Positions 23,088 through 32,648 of a stretch of DNA of 44,907 nt are shown here, piece by piece (position 1 is the stretch's first letter; each line of letters opens with the position of its first letter). The stretch is from Chthoniobacterales bacterium (GTDB taxonomy: Bacteria; Verrucomicrobiota; Verrucomicrobiia; Chthoniobacterales; UBA10450). Under the pieces are notes generated by a model. The model was not told the DNA's origin. It worked only from the letters and a program-made list of their open reading frames with translations, and did no database searches. Both the position numbers and the translations under genes were made by a program. The DNA lies in the NCBI GenBank assembly GCA_035274845.1, contig DATENU010000012.1, positions 1 to 44,907 on the forward strand, written 5' to 3'.

Positions 23088-23210
23088 CGGGCGGCATTAT
23101 GGTAATACCGGATGTCTCTGTCAATTGATTAGCGAGGAAATCCTCCCTTTTTCGGAGAAATTATTCGGCGAAACGAGTTCGCGAGATCGTTTTCGGGCCA
23201 CCTAAAAGAA

Positions 23211-23290
23211 TACCAGCCCGCCTTCGTCCCGCAGGCGCGGGACTCCGGCGTGGCAGCCCCGTTTTGCCGCCAGGGCGCCAAAGCGAAGGC

Positions 23291-23294
<4 letters not shown>
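23211..23294. repeat. Palindromic intergenic repeat upstream of the bactofilin genes
   Basis: The left part (CCAGCCCGCCTTCG) and right part (CGAAGGCTGGG) form imperfect complementary arms. An inner TCCCGC/GCGGGA hairpin lies between them. It abuts the 3' end of the tRNA gene. Confidence 0.65.
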
Positions 23295-23363
<69 letters not shown>

Positions 23364-23543
23364 TCGTCGGCCTCGAATAAATCATGACCGGGGCTGATCA
23401 CCAATCGCGAATGTGGCTACCGGACGCAACCCCACCGAGAACTCTGCTAGGCAAGCCTCGTAATTAATCAGTAGAGGGCCGCTCTGTTCAGGGGCCCCAG
23501 TAAAGAGCGGCAAGGGCAGATAAAACCCCACAAGAAAGAATCA

Positions 23544-23927
23544 ATGATCATGAAACCAAAATCCATTTGGCGCACCATTGGTGCGTCGCTCACAGCGCTC
23601 ACGCTGATTGCATTCCCTACTTCCTCCGTCCTGGCGGACCAGGTCGAGATACCGGAGTTTACGCAGACCGGTCACCATCCAAATACTATTTATCTCTCGA
23701 TAACCACCGCAACCAGCGGAGCAATAATCTTTTATACAAGGAGCCTGTGGCCGTATGGCCCTCCCCCTTACCCGACACACAACGGCTCGACGCCGATTAA
23801 TTGCCAGGTGTATTACGGGCCCCTGGGAGTTGGGAATGGTCAGTTGTCGTATTTCATGGCAGTCGCCTATAAAGAGGGCATGACCGATTCCGGTGATTAC
23901 TGGGAGGTAGACAACACGGGGCTCTGA
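23544..23927 (+). CDS. Small secreted protein, chitobiase C-terminal-like fold
   Basis: A 127-residue protein with a signal peptide (hydrophobic ASLTALTLIAFPTSSVLA, cleavage after VLADQ likely). The mature part, TIYLSITTATSGAIIFYTR followed by THNGSTPINCQVYYG, resembles the beta-sandwich repeat seen at the C-terminus of chitobiases and in many secreted Verrucomicrobiota proteins. It stands alone here, so no enzymatic role is implied. ATG at 23550 is an alternative start. An AAGAAAGAAT stretch precedes the start. Confidence 0.65.
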   Translation: MIMKPKSIWRTIGASLTALTLIAFPTSSVLADQVEIPEFTQTGHHPNTIYLSITTATSGAIIFYTRSLWPYGPPPYPTHNGSTPINCQVYYGPLGVGNGQLSYFMAVAYKEGMTDSGDYWEVDNTGL

Positions 23928-24019
23928 CCCGGAAGTTCCGCCTTCACACGATAGCGATTGCCGGAGAATGACCCCCGCCTGAGTAAAGCACGGACAAATT
24001 GTTCCGGCCGGACTGCGCT

Positions 24020-24415
24020 CTACAGATGCGTTCCGGTTTGCGGCGCAGGACGCGGCGCAAGATTGCGCTCACGTTCGGCCGCTTTCGTTGCAGCAGAGTC
24101 AGCTGGGGTTGGAGGCGCCGATTTCTTCTTCACCGAGTCCAGCTGAGCCTGCGTGGGTGGCTTCGGCGGAGGTTTGTGGGTCTGCGTTCCGGTCCGGATC
24201 ACCGAACCATTGACGTATTTGTACCCATCGGAGTGCACCCAGGTACCGTTCGTCAGTGTCCAGCCTGCGACCAAGGGGGCCGCGGGAGTCACGTTGGAAG
24301 CTGCTGAGGTTTTTGTGTTATGGGACTTTTTCTTTTTTGCCGGCGGCTCCGCGTGCAGGGTGACCAGCGAGGCGATGCTGCTGAGGGCGATAACGAAGAA
24401 AATTTTTCGGATCAT
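24020..24415 (-). CDS. Secreted hypothetical protein, Lys/Pro-rich
   Basis: A 131-residue protein with a clear signal peptide (MIRKIFFVIALSSIASLVTLHAEP). The mature chain has a KKKK cluster, a short Trp/Tyr-containing core (LVAGWTLTNGTWVHSDGYKYVNG) and a Pro/Lys/Ala-rich tail. No family is recognised. It is convergent with the preceding small secreted protein. Confidence 0.6.
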   Translation of the reverse strand: MIRKIFFVIALSSIASLVTLHAEPPAKKKKSHNTKTSAASNVTPAAPLVAGWTLTNGTWVHSDGYKYVNGSVIRTGTQTHKPPPKPPTQAQLDSVKKKSAPPTPADSAATKAAERERNLAPRPAPQTGTHL

Positions 24416-24577
24416 ATCGGATTAATAATTTGCGTTCCGTTCCGGGGAGAATCTCGGACGGGGCGATCGCGATTGGCCGAAACATATCCTCTTATTCGCA
24501 GGAAAAGGCAAACCGAAGCTCCTCCTTTTTTGGTAACATTTTTTCCCGGTACCCGCCGCTACACCAGAGGCCAACCG

Positions 24578-24745
24578 TTACGGCCCCCACCACGGATTTG
24601 ATTGCGCAGGATTCTCGGTGGTCAGGACAACGATGACCCGGACGATGACGCTGAGAACAAATCCGACGACAAAGCTAAACCCAGCCGCATATCTCATCGA
24701 CCGCTCGGTCAGATCAAAGATCCCGGGTGGTTTGTCTTTGTGCAC
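24578..24745 (-). CDS. Possible small single-span membrane protein
   Basis: A 55-residue frame from GTG 24745 to TAA 24578. It reads HKDKPPGIFDLTERSMRYAA, then a hydrophobic helix (FSFVVGFVLSVIVRVIVVL), then a polar tail ending NPWWGP. An internal ATG gives a 39-residue form. The amphipathic-helix-then-membrane pattern looks real, but there is no good ribosome-binding site. The rest of the 24416-24896 gap shows nothing else I can support. Confidence 0.45.
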   Translation of the reverse strand: MHKDKPPGIFDLTERSMRYAAGFSFVVGFVLSVIVRVIVVLTTENPAQSNPWWGP

Positions 24746-24896
24746 GATTGCAATCTGGATGGGTCATGGTCGCGCGCAAGGGGAAGGCGCGAGATGATCC
24801 GCCAAAAGCGTTTCCTTATCTGTTTGCGATTGACACGGAACGCGGTTGGCAACCATCCGCGCACCCCGTTTCCGAGCAGCTCGCGGGTTCGCTAAA

Positions 24897-25127
24897 ATGA
24901 ATTACACCGCTTCCGTCAGCGATCATTTCAAAAGCCCAAAGTGGATGATGAATACGCTCCTGGCCGGCGTCTGCGTGTTCATTCCTTTGATAGGGCAAAT
25001 TGTGATCAAGGGCTGGCTGATCACCGGCTTTTGGGGACGCGACGACCAAAGAGCCGAATCTTTCGGCGGCGCATTCCGCTTGCGGACGGCGCAGCGCACC
25101 GTCCCTGCCAGCGCAGCAAAATCTTGA
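24897..25127 (+). pseudogene. Truncated DUF4013-type membrane protein
   Basis: The first 56 or so residues (MNYTASVSDHFKSPKWMM, a hydrophobic span through IPLIGQIVIKGWLITGFW, then GRDDQRAESF) resemble the N-terminus of DUF4013 membrane proteins, which are normally far longer. At about 25075 the frame enters a REP-like palindrome and ends soon after, so the gene appears to have lost its remainder. Family assignment is from memory and moderate. Confidence 0.55.
25081..25109. repeat. REP-like palindrome, partial GGGACGG type
   Basis: GGACGGCGCAGCGC followed by CCGTCC matches one arm plus inner palindrome of the repeats at 21126 and 34158. It interrupts the DUF4013-like frame. Confidence 0.7.
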
Positions 25128-25147
25128 CGGCTTAAAGCCGTCAAGAT
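25121..25147. terminator. Perfect 13-bp inverted repeat between convergent genes
   Basis: ATCTTGACGGCTT, a single A, then the exact complement. It lies between a plus-strand remnant and the 3' end of the minus-strand protease gene. No U-run follows on either side, so a role as terminator is possible but not proven. Confidence 0.5.
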
Positions 25148-25188
25148 GACCGCCGGACAGGAGTCCCCGCCGTTTTCCGTCAACCACC

Positions 25189-26751
25189 TTACTTCTTGGG
25201 CGCCTGCCTGATGGCGGTGTCGAGTAACTGCTGGGCCTTGTCCTGCCCGCTCTCGAATTCCCAGATGTCCTTGTCGAAAATGTATTGCGCCGGCGTCGCG
25301 AAGTTCACGTTCTGCACGTTCGTGATCCGCGATTGCAACGTCACGATGCCGCCGAGCGAGCCGCCCCGGCAGAGAATCAAGGGCCCGCCGCTGTTTCCGG
25401 GACTCACCGGCGTGGAAGTCCGGATCAGGGTCTGATCCTTTATCTTGTCGAAACGCGATACGATTCCCGACGTGATGCTCAACCCTTCGCCGAGCGCGTT
25501 CCCGATGGCGATGCAGCATTCGCCTTCCTTGATGTGGTCCAGGAAACGAACCGGAAACTGGTTCGGCGTCCATTTCCCTTCCAGCCGAACCAACAGCAAG
25601 GCGAGATCGACTTCGTTCTTCGCCCTCGCCACCACCTCGACATCGGCAAAATCCTTGTCGTGGGCAAAACGAACCCCGCACTTGTAATCGCCCGTCATGT
25701 TCTCGCCTGGATCGACAACGTGCCAGTTGGTGGCGACGAGGCCATACTCGGCGTCGTTATAAATCAGCACGCCGGTGCCGTTGGCGCCGTTGTCCTTTTT
25801 GATATTCAACGCCTTCTTTTCTTTCCAGGTCGCGCGCACTTCGAGAACGGAGGATTTATACATGTCGCGCAACTCGTCGGCCGAATAAACGTGATCGGTA
25901 GTTTGCGAGACGACGGGTGCGACAACCGGCGGCTGTTGCACCGTGGGACCGGGCGCGAGCGTCGGGATCGTGCTCGTGTCCGGCTTGGAAAGCCAATAGG
26001 CCACGCCGCCGAACAGGGTAAGAAAGAGAGCGGCCAACAGGGGCAACCCAGACATCAACCGCTCTCTCTTAAACGTCGTATGGACGTATCGGATTTGCGG
26101 GTAAGCGGAGAACGCGATCCAAGCCACGAGATACGCGGCCCAAATCACCCAGACGAGCCGGTCTCGTGAGTAAAACAACAGTCCGATGACGACGAAGCCT
26201 ATCCAGAACCACGGCGCCGCCACCATCGCGCGGCGGCGGCGATTCATGCGCAGCCAGTTTCGCCAGATGATGAATCCTCCGAACGCCGGCGAGAGAAAGA
26301 TGCTGCCGAGGATCGCGACGTACGGGTTCCAAATCTTTTCGCCCTCCGGCACCTCATGCGCGGCGGCGGTCGCGGTTGGCGTTGCCGGAAAAACGGTTGG
26401 CAAGGCCGGCGGAACGACCGCGCGAACTGGCGCTGGCGCCGCCTCGGCCACCGGCATGGACGGGAGCGGCGGTGGACCCGAACGCCGCACTTCGGCGGGC
26501 TTCGCCTCGACCGGCGCCGCCGAAGATGCTGGCGGCACTTCTTTTACGGCATCGCTGGGGGTGCTGCTCACCGGCTCGACCTTTGCCGCCGCCAATGAAG
26601 CCAGGAATTCGCGGAGCGGTTTCCACAGCGCTTTCTCCTGGTCCCAGGCGAGATCGTTTTCGCTCAGGCTGCCGTCCGCGATCTTACCGCGAATGACTGA
26701 CTCGGTAAAACGGCCGGCGTACTCTCCGTTGCGATGGACCCAGATCTCCAT
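25189..26751 (-). CDS. GYF-domain / membrane / trypsin-like serine protease fusion
   Basis: A 520-residue protein in three parts. Residues 1-55 form a GYF_2-type domain (IWVHRNGEYAG...DLAWDQEKALWKPLREF). A Pro/Ala-rich linker runs to about 135. Several hydrophobic helices follow (about 140-270; FLSPAFGGFIIW, WFWIGFVVIGLLFY, WVIWAAYLVAWIAF, LAALFLTLFGGVAYWL). The C-terminal trypsin/DegP-like domain has catalytic His344 (ATNWHVV), Asp382 (EVDLALLLV) and Ser454 (SPGNSGGPL), with no PDZ domain. It is predicted to be membrane-anchored with the protease outside the cytoplasm. The GYF part may bind Pro-rich sequences. Preceded by a small zinc-ribbon gene on the same strand. Confidence 0.85.
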   Translation of the reverse strand: MEIWVHRNGEYAGRFTESVIRGKIADGSLSENDLAWDQEKALWKPLREFLASLAAAKVEPVSSTPSDAVKEVPPASSAAPVEAKPAEVRRSGPPPLPSMPVAEAAPAPVRAVVPPALPTVFPATPTATAAAHEVPEGEKIWNPYVAILGSIFLSPAFGGFIIWRNWLRMNRRRRAMVAAPWFWIGFVVIGLLFYSRDRLVWVIWAAYLVAWIAFSAYPQIRYVHTTFKRERLMSGLPLLAALFLTLFGGVAYWLSKPDTSTIPTLAPGPTVQQPPVVAPVVSQTTDHVYSADELRDMYKSSVLEVRATWKEKKALNIKKDNGANGTGVLIYNDAEYGLVATNWHVVDPGENMTGDYKCGVRFAHDKDFADVEVVARAKNEVDLALLLVRLEGKWTPNQFPVRFLDHIKEGECCIAIGNALGEGLSITSGIVSRFDKIKDQTLIRTSTPVSPGNSGGPLILCRGGSLGGIVTLQSRITNVQNVNFATPAQYIFDKDIWEFESGQDKAQQLLDTAIRQAPKK

Positions 26752-26806
26752 GTCGCCTTTCTAGCCAAGGCGACACGTTTCCTGCAACGAAATATGCGAC
26801 GAGCGC

Positions 26807-27031
26807 CTAAATCATGTTCACCGCGCCGCAATTCGCACAGGTGTAGGCCTGCTGCTGGGGCGGGGACAACGGCCGCGTCAGGAATTGGTGGCAGTTCCAG
26901 CACTTCACCCAGAACGGGCTCGTGCGGCCAGCGGCTTCCTCGTCACCCTTCGCGGGCTCGAGTTTTCCGATGGAGTCCGGCGGGATCTCGCGGTCCGGCT
27001 TTTTCCCTTCGACGTAGTTGCGGTCAGTCAT
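26807..27031 (-). CDS. Small zinc-ribbon protein
   Basis: A 74-residue protein with two CxxC knuckles, CWNC and CANC, spaced to form one zinc ribbon in its C-terminal half; the N-terminal half is charged. It lies 55 bp upstream of the GYF-protease gene and may be co-transcribed with it. No specific family recognised. Confidence 0.65.
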   Translation of the reverse strand: MTDRNYVEGKKPDREIPPDSIGKLEPAKGDEEAAGRTSPFWVKCWNCHQFLTRPLSPPQQQAYTCANCGAVNMI

Positions 27032-27155
27032 GGTGATATCTCTGATGGAGCCGGCACGCCCTCGTGCCGGGATAAGAGTCGTTTAGACGACAGCCCTGAA
27101 TTGGTAAATCCAAATCGCAATCTCCTGTTCATTGTGATTCCCGGGCCGGTTGCCT

Positions 27156-28418
27156 ATGCTCATTTTGCAAATGAAGACGGCACCGGAGCGCGTTATTGCA
27201 GAACTTAAGGAACTTCGGCAGCTGACGAGCGACGAAAACGGGTCCCAGCGGATCGCGTTTACTCCCCTCTGGGCAAAAGCCCGCGCGTGGCTCCGGCAAA
27301 AACTCGAGGAAATTTCTCCGGAGGTTCACATCGACGAAGCTGGCAATCTTTGGGCGACCCTTCCCGGCGAATCTGAGAAAGCGCTTCTCATCGGCGGCCA
27401 CATCGACTCCGTGCCCAATGGCGGCTGGCTCGATGGCAGCCTCGATACCCTGGCCGGCGTCGAAATTCTCCGGCGCATCGCTGCGCAATACGGCGGGAAG
27501 CCGCCGGTGACCGTCCGCCTGGTGGACTGGGCCGATGAAGAAGGAGCGCGTTTCGGCAAAAGCCTCTTCGGTTCTTCCGCCTGTTCCGGTCATCTCGACT
27601 TGGATGAAGCGCGCGAGCTCCGCGACAAGGATGGCATCACCCTGCCCGCAGCGCTCGCCGAAAACGGGATCGATTTCGAGCGAGTAAAAGACTGCCGAAA
27701 AGAACTCACGAACGCGGCCGCTTATCTTGAGCTCCACATCGAACAAGGCCCTGTTCTGCTCGATTTGGGTCTTCCCCTCGGAACCGTGATTGGAACATTT
27801 GGCGTCGAGCGCCAGGCCGTCACCTTTCACGGCCAGGCCACCCATGCCGGCGCCACCCCGATGAATCGCCGCCGCGATGCCTTCCTCGCCGCCGCAAAGA
27901 TGAGTCCGGAAATTTATCGCATCACCGACCGGCTCGGCGGCGTCTGCACCATTGGTTCATGCACGACCCGACCCGGATTCCCCACCAGCGTCGTCGAAGA
28001 ATGCCGCCTCACGCTCGACCAACGGCATCTCGACGCCGACGCCCTCGCCCGGATGTTAAGCGAAGCGAAAGAAGCCAGCGAACGTTTCGCCAGGGAAGGC
28101 AACGTTACCGTTTCCTGGAACCGCATTTGGCAAATCGAGCCAATTCTCTTCAACGATGACCTCATCTCGCTCTGTGACGAAGCGATTAGCGACGTCGGAG
28201 CCACTCCGCATCGTCTCCCTTCTGGCCCGCTTCACGACGCCTCCGAGGTCGCCCGCACCGGGATTCCCACCATCATGATGTTCATCCAAAGCCTCCACGG
28301 CATCAGCCACAACAAAATCGAGGACACGAAAGAGGAGCACCTCGAGTTAGCAATCATCGCTTTCGACAAGCTCGCCGAGAAAGCAATCAGGTGGATCGAA
28401 TCCATTGGCGTTCCATAG
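27156..28418 (+). CDS. M20-family hydantoinase/carbamoylase-type amidase
   Basis: A zinc-dependent amidohydrolase of about 420 residues, of the family holding beta-ureidopropionase, N-carbamoyl-L-amino-acid hydrolase and allantoate amidohydrolase. Metal-binding blocks are visible: GGHIDSVPNGG, DGSLDTLAGVE, DWADEEGARFG, the dimerisation-domain segment HIEQGPVL, HGQATHAGATPM, and the C-terminal SGPLHDASEVAR and HGISHNKIE. Length and motif order fit the family. Starts are possible at TTG 27150, ATG 27156 and ATG 27171. The exact substrate is not determinable; a role in ureide or carbamoyl-amino-acid use is typical. It is followed after 6 bp by a large secreted-protein gene. Confidence 0.85.
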   Translation: MLILQMKTAPERVIAELKELRQLTSDENGSQRIAFTPLWAKARAWLRQKLEEISPEVHIDEAGNLWATLPGESEKALLIGGHIDSVPNGGWLDGSLDTLAGVEILRRIAAQYGGKPPVTVRLVDWADEEGARFGKSLFGSSACSGHLDLDEARELRDKDGITLPAALAENGIDFERVKDCRKELTNAAAYLELHIEQGPVLLDLGLPLGTVIGTFGVERQAVTFHGQATHAGATPMNRRRDAFLAAAKMSPEIYRITDRLGGVCTIGSCTTRPGFPTSVVEECRLTLDQRHLDADALARMLSEAKEASERFAREGNVTVSWNRIWQIEPILFNDDLISLCDEAISDVGATPHRLPSGPLHDASEVARTGIPTIMMFIQSLHGISHNKIEDTKEEHLELAIIAFDKLAEKAIRWIESIGVP

Positions 28419-28424
28419 TCCACC

Positions 28425-31400
28425 ATGAAGAGGTTTCCCCTCGCACTTGCTCTCGGTCTGTCTGCGGCGCTCCGGATGTCCGCCGCCGCGCCCCCGCCGG
28501 ATGAGGAACAAGCCAGATTCGCAAATCTTTCCGGAAGGGAGTTGGTGCAGCGTCTCACCGACGACGAGCAGCGGCCCCGCGCCTTTTACGAACTCTGGCG
28601 GAGGGCTGAGCCCCGCAAACATGCGGACTTCAAGACGTTCGAAGCGTCACACTACGATTCAACGCTTCTCGTTTGCCCACAGGAGAAGCCTCGGCCGCCG
28701 ATCTATCTGGTGCTTTCCTGCTTTGAGGATGGGACAAAAACGGAATCGAGCAACGATTCTTATGCAGTTAAGAACCCGCGCGAACTTTTCCCACCCGTGC
28801 CCCCCAGCCCAGGCGGCGCCGCCGGGAAAGAACAAGCGATTTGTGCCTTCACCGCGGACGGCCGCGTCCTCAGGCCGTTCGGAAATGATCCTATTCTCAG
28901 CAGCGGCACCCTCGCCGACATTAACGGAGACGGACTCATCGAACGGGTCGACTCGATGATCTTCGGCGTGGAAGGCGGCGGGACTGCCACGGTTTTGACG
29001 ATGTCGGTCGTGAAGGCGAAGGCTGAGCCGGTTCTCAGCGTGCTGCTAAACTGGGAGAACGATGAATGGACCTACCGTCTGACCGATCAGGACGGCGATG
29101 GCGTTTCGGACATCGAAGCCGGGCCCCGCACCGCGGAGGGCTTGATCCCGAAAGCGGTTTGGAAGTGGGACAAAGCGAAGCGGGCTTACATCGGTCCGCA
29201 GGGAAAAGCCGGCGATCATTTCCGTATCATCAACGGCGCGAACCTCTGGAAAGAATTCGCGCGGCTCAAGGCAGCCAAGTCGACCTTCCCGAAAGATCTG
29301 GACGCCGTCTCAAAATATGAGCTCACGTCTGAGAGCATCGTAGCGTCGACTCCACCCCCGTCACCGGCCGAGCCCTATCAGTATGTGTCTTTGAAAGACG
29401 CGCCTGACGCGGAACTGATTCGATTCATGGCTCACGGCAAGAGCGAGTTCGAGCGCGAATCTGAAAACACGAGCCGCCTGCCGGAGAATTTTTGGACGAT
29501 GGACGCGAAAGCCGCCGCGCTGGCGTATGTCGAGGCAAATCGGACACAGAAGCACCGCGAGCATTACCAAATCGCGATCGACGATCGGGACAACACCGAA
29601 CCGCCCCCGCACTGCACGATCGCTTTTTCAGATGCTTCGGCTCGTTGCTACAACGCGATCGACGGCCATTACTTCGTTCGGGTCGATCCAGACGACTCGT
29701 ATGTGGCTTTCGCCGGATCGTCAGCCGCCGGCGTTACTTTCTATAACGCTGTTTACGATCAACCGGTGTTCGACTTGCGAATTTGCGCATTGCCCTACGA
29801 GCAAGCTCGCAAGCTCGCTCACGTCCTCTGGTGGCTGGATCGCGTTCGCAGCCGGAGCGTCATTACGGACTCCGAAACCGAGCGGATCGTCTCAACGGGC
29901 GGCGGGAGAGGCCACTTCGTCATGCGCGTGAATGACCGCGCGGTGATCGACCATGCGAATGGGTTGGATTATAGCCTGCGTGAGCGCTGGACTGACGATT
30001 ACACGCCGGAGACATTTCTAAATTTTGCATGGTATTTGATCACAAGCGCGCTACCGGCGTCGCTCGGCCAGACGTGGTCGCAGTTCGAACCGACGGAGCA
30101 ACGCCCGAGCGAGCTCCGAGAAACGTCCGCACCCGTCTATACCGAGGCGGAACGGAAACGTTTGCAGGATTTCAGCGAGCGCTTCCTTGGCTGGTTCTCT
30201 TTGGCACAGGAGAGAATTTCGTTTTCGATTTTGAGCGTAGCGGCGCAATTTGCCGGAGATTTCAGCGTCGTTTCGGACGCGCCGCGTTTACGCGAAATCG
30301 AAGCAGCCTTGCCCTCCCCTGCTCCTCCGAAACGCAGCTACGACGAGATATCCGCCGAGCGGAGCAAATTGCCTTCGCCTTTCGAGGTCAAGGATCCAAA
30401 GAAGCGAAAACACATCGAGGAACAACGTACTGTGCTCGATGCTGAAAGTGAGGCTGCCCTCTATGACGACATCAGCGGCAGTCCCGATCTTCTCCGTCAG
30501 GCCATTATCGTTTCGCTGCGTAAGCTGGCGATCGCAACCGACCCGGCTCGCCTGAGCGCGCTCGCCATTTCCAGCTCGGATGACGGTCAATGGGCCTTGC
30601 GGTGTCTCGCCCAGTTGGATCGAAAACGATATGCCGACGCGCTCGAAACCCTGTCCCGAAAAACCAACGGAAAGTGGGCGCGCCAATTCTACGCTGCGCT
30701 GGCGCAAGTCGATCCGATCCGCGCAGCCATGCTTGCGCGCGACTTGCCGCCTGAGAAAATCGACGCGCTCACCATCTCCGCTTTTCTAGTCCTGGCCGAC
30801 GCCGGCAGCATCCCCAACGAGACCCAGCGCCTTGCGACAATTATCAAGATGCTACACGATCCGAAGACTGGCTGGGAGGAACGCGGACGCGCCATCGACG
30901 CGCTCGTCCCGGCGAGCAATCCGCTTCGATTCTCCGGCCGCGAGATCGACGAAGCTTTGTTCAAGCTTTTCGAGCGCGATCAAGCGGATGGGACCGATAC
31001 CTATACGCAAGTTCAAGCGTGCAAGGCTCTCGCACTTCGGGGCCGCACTGAATATTTTGAGGACATCGTTAGCCAACTCGATGCAACTTCGGACGCATCC
31101 CAGTACTGCCGGATTCTTGGCGTACTGGCTCAGCTCGCCCAATTGGATCCGGACCGTTTTAACCCTCGCCTGGTGACTATTGTAAAACCGCACTTGTCCA
31201 GCACGAACAAGTCTGTCTCCGCGCTCATCTGGTTAATTTGGTCGGCGGACCTGCGCGTGTTGCAACCCGATGTCGAGCGATTGGCGACACGAAATGGAGA
31301 TGAGTTCGAGGACAGGAAAGCTGGTAGCTTCGGAGGCGCCGTCGGCCCGCTAACCGGCCGCTTCCATCTGGCTCGAAAATTGATGAGCCTCTGGGAGGAA

Positions 31401-31670
31401 CCGGATGCCGTTACGCGCGCGCGACTGCTGATAGCGCTGGCGATCGGGGAGAACAACGACTTTATCGAGAAAGAGAACCCCGAACGTTTCAAGCGGTTCG
31501 AGGCAGAAATAAATCGGCTGAGCAGCAAGCTGTCGGCCGAACAAAAGCAGAAACTATCGGCTTTCCTCGACGCGATGGAATCCAGTCCGGCTGGCTCCGA
31601 CGCTCTGCGCGACCCCGAGGGAATCGCCCGAAAGGTCACGCGCCTGGCCCGCGAACAGTTTCGGCGCTGA
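28425..31670 (+). CDS. Large secreted protein of unknown function
   Basis: A 1081-residue protein with a signal peptide (MKRFPLALALGLSAALRMSAAA). The first third includes an Asp-rich, calcium-loop-like stretch (LADINGDGLIERVDS) and again DQDGDGVSDIEAG. The C-terminal half is rich in Leu/Ala helices (LSALAISSSDDGQWALRCLAQL and similar) that look HEAT-like. I recognise no family. It starts 6 bp after the amidase stop, so the pair is probably an operon, but nothing links their functions. Confidence 0.7.
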   Translation: MKRFPLALALGLSAALRMSAAAPPPDEEQARFANLSGRELVQRLTDDEQRPRAFYELWRRAEPRKHADFKTFEASHYDSTLLVCPQEKPRPPIYLVLSCFEDGTKTESSNDSYAVKNPRELFPPVPPSPGGAAGKEQAICAFTADGRVLRPFGNDPILSSGTLADINGDGLIERVDSMIFGVEGGGTATVLTMSVVKAKAEPVLSVLLNWENDEWTYRLTDQDGDGVSDIEAGPRTAEGLIPKAVWKWDKAKRAYIGPQGKAGDHFRIINGANLWKEFARLKAAKSTFPKDLDAVSKYELTSESIVASTPPPSPAEPYQYVSLKDAPDAELIRFMAHGKSEFERESENTSRLPENFWTMDAKAAALAYVEANRTQKHREHYQIAIDDRDNTEPPPHCTIAFSDASARCYNAIDGHYFVRVDPDDSYVAFAGSSAAGVTFYNAVYDQPVFDLRICALPYEQARKLAHVLWWLDRVRSRSVITDSETERIVSTGGGRGHFVMRVNDRAVIDHANGLDYSLRERWTDDYTPETFLNFAWYLITSALPASLGQTWSQFEPTEQRPSELRETSAPVYTEAERKRLQDFSERFLGWFSLAQERISFSILSVAAQFAGDFSVVSDAPRLREIEAALPSPAPPKRSYDEISAERSKLPSPFEVKDPKKRKHIEEQRTVLDAESEAALYDDISGSPDLLRQAIIVSLRKLAIATDPARLSALAISSSDDGQWALRCLAQLDRKRYADALETLSRKTNGKWARQFYAALAQVDPIRAAMLARDLPPEKIDALTISAFLVLADAGSIPNETQRLATIIKMLHDPKTGWEERGRAIDALVPASNPLRFSGREIDEALFKLFERDQADGTDTYTQVQACKALALRGRTEYFEDIVSQLDATSDASQYCRILGVLAQLAQLDPDRFNPRLVTIVKPHLSSTNKSVSALIWLIWSADLRVLQPDVERLATRNGDEFEDRKAGSFGGAVGPLTGRFHLARKLMSLWEEPDAVTRARLLIALAIGENNDFIEKENPERFKRFEAEINRLSSKLSAEQKQKLSAFLDAMESSPAGSDALRDPEGIARKVTRLAREQFRR

Positions 31671-31883
31671 TTGTTTCGCTGAGCCCCATTCGCTTTTTGC
31701 TCGCGGCCATCGCCGCCGCGCCTTCGCGCAGAGCAGCGCAATGCCGAGCCAATAGCCGACGGGAAAACCAATGCCGAGACCGAGGAGCTGGGATCGTCGT
31801 GGCCGATCGTGACATGTGACATCATCAGAGGCAGAACGGGCAGTCGCCGCAAGCACCCGAAATGCGCCGAGCTGGCGATCTCA

Positions 31884-32387
31884 TCAGTCCGCGGGCGAAT
31901 GGGGCGGGAGGAGGACCATGCGGACAAACTGGGCGAGGGCGGCGACCAGGTGGATGAAGATGAGGCCGAAGAAAGGCCAGAACCGGTTCCAGACGGAAAA
32001 GTTGATGGCCTGCAGCGCCATCGCGGCCGTCGCGAGCAGGGCGATTGGATAGAAGAGTAACTTGTGCACGCCCTCCAAATCGGCCCGTGAAAGCCGTCGG
32101 GTGCGATTGCGCGTGCCAACGATAACCAGCAGCTGCGCGGCGAACCCGAAGCCGCTGCACCAGCGCCAGATGCTGGCCGGTGGCGGATCGGCCGACAGCA
32201 AGAGGAGGCCGAAGAGCGCCTCGGCCAGCGGCAAGGCGGAGTTTGTGAGCAGGAGCTGGAGCCGGAATCGGTCGATCGCCGACCAGCGATGAACGGAGTC
32301 TGGCCGGAAGACGACGACGATGCCAGCGAAACCGGCCAGTGTGACAGCCACCTGCGCCGCCGTGCTGAGTGCTTCGCCCGGTTGCAT
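31884..32387 (-). CDS. Small integral membrane protein
   Basis: A 167-residue protein from ATG 32387, starting MQPGEALSTAAQVAVTLAGFAGIVVVFR; an upstream in-frame start at 32498 adds 37 residues that look like untranslated DNA. It has about four hydrophobic helices (AGFAGIVVVF, ALPLAEALFGLLLL, FYPIALLATAAMAL, WPFFGLIFIHLVAALA). No function known. The 210 bp between it and the convergent large gene hold nothing I can support. Confidence 0.65.
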   Translation of the reverse strand: MQPGEALSTAAQVAVTLAGFAGIVVVFRPDSVHRWSAIDRFRLQLLLTNSALPLAEALFGLLLLSADPPPASIWRWCSGFGFAAQLLVIVGTRNRTRRLSRADLEGVHKLLFYPIALLATAAMALQAINFSVWNRFWPFFGLIFIHLVAALAQFVRMVLLPPHSPAD

Positions 32388-32462
32388 CGCTGGGATTAAG
32401 AGGGAAGCGGGAGCAAAGATCAAGGGTAGTGACAGGTGACGAGTGACGAGAGAGCTTCGTCG

Positions 32463-32519
32463 GGCAAGCGCTCCGCTTGCCGAGCGAAAGGATGGCAACC
32501 GGTGCGGTTGCCCTACAAT
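32463..32519. repeat. Palindromic repeat containing GGCAACCGGTGCGGTTGCC
   Basis: Two adjacent small palindromes (GGCAAGCG/CGCTTGCC and GGCAACCG/CGGTTGCC) followed by CTACAAT. The second one recurs at 42033-42058 with 25 of 26 bases identical. Confidence 0.8.
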
Positions 32520-32648
32520 TCAAAATGCGCAGCTGCCGTGGAAGGATCGAGTCCCGCGCGGGCGGGACCGCTCGACAAGACGCTGGGCACGAAACGTTGT
32601 CCGAAAAATCGCCGACGGAGCGCACGATCCACCTATTCGCCGCAAGAG

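Noticed and set aside
31130..32119. 329-codon minus-strand frame overlapping the large secreted protein
   Set aside because: Antisense shadow rich in Ser/Arg with no domain; it overlaps two better-supported genes.
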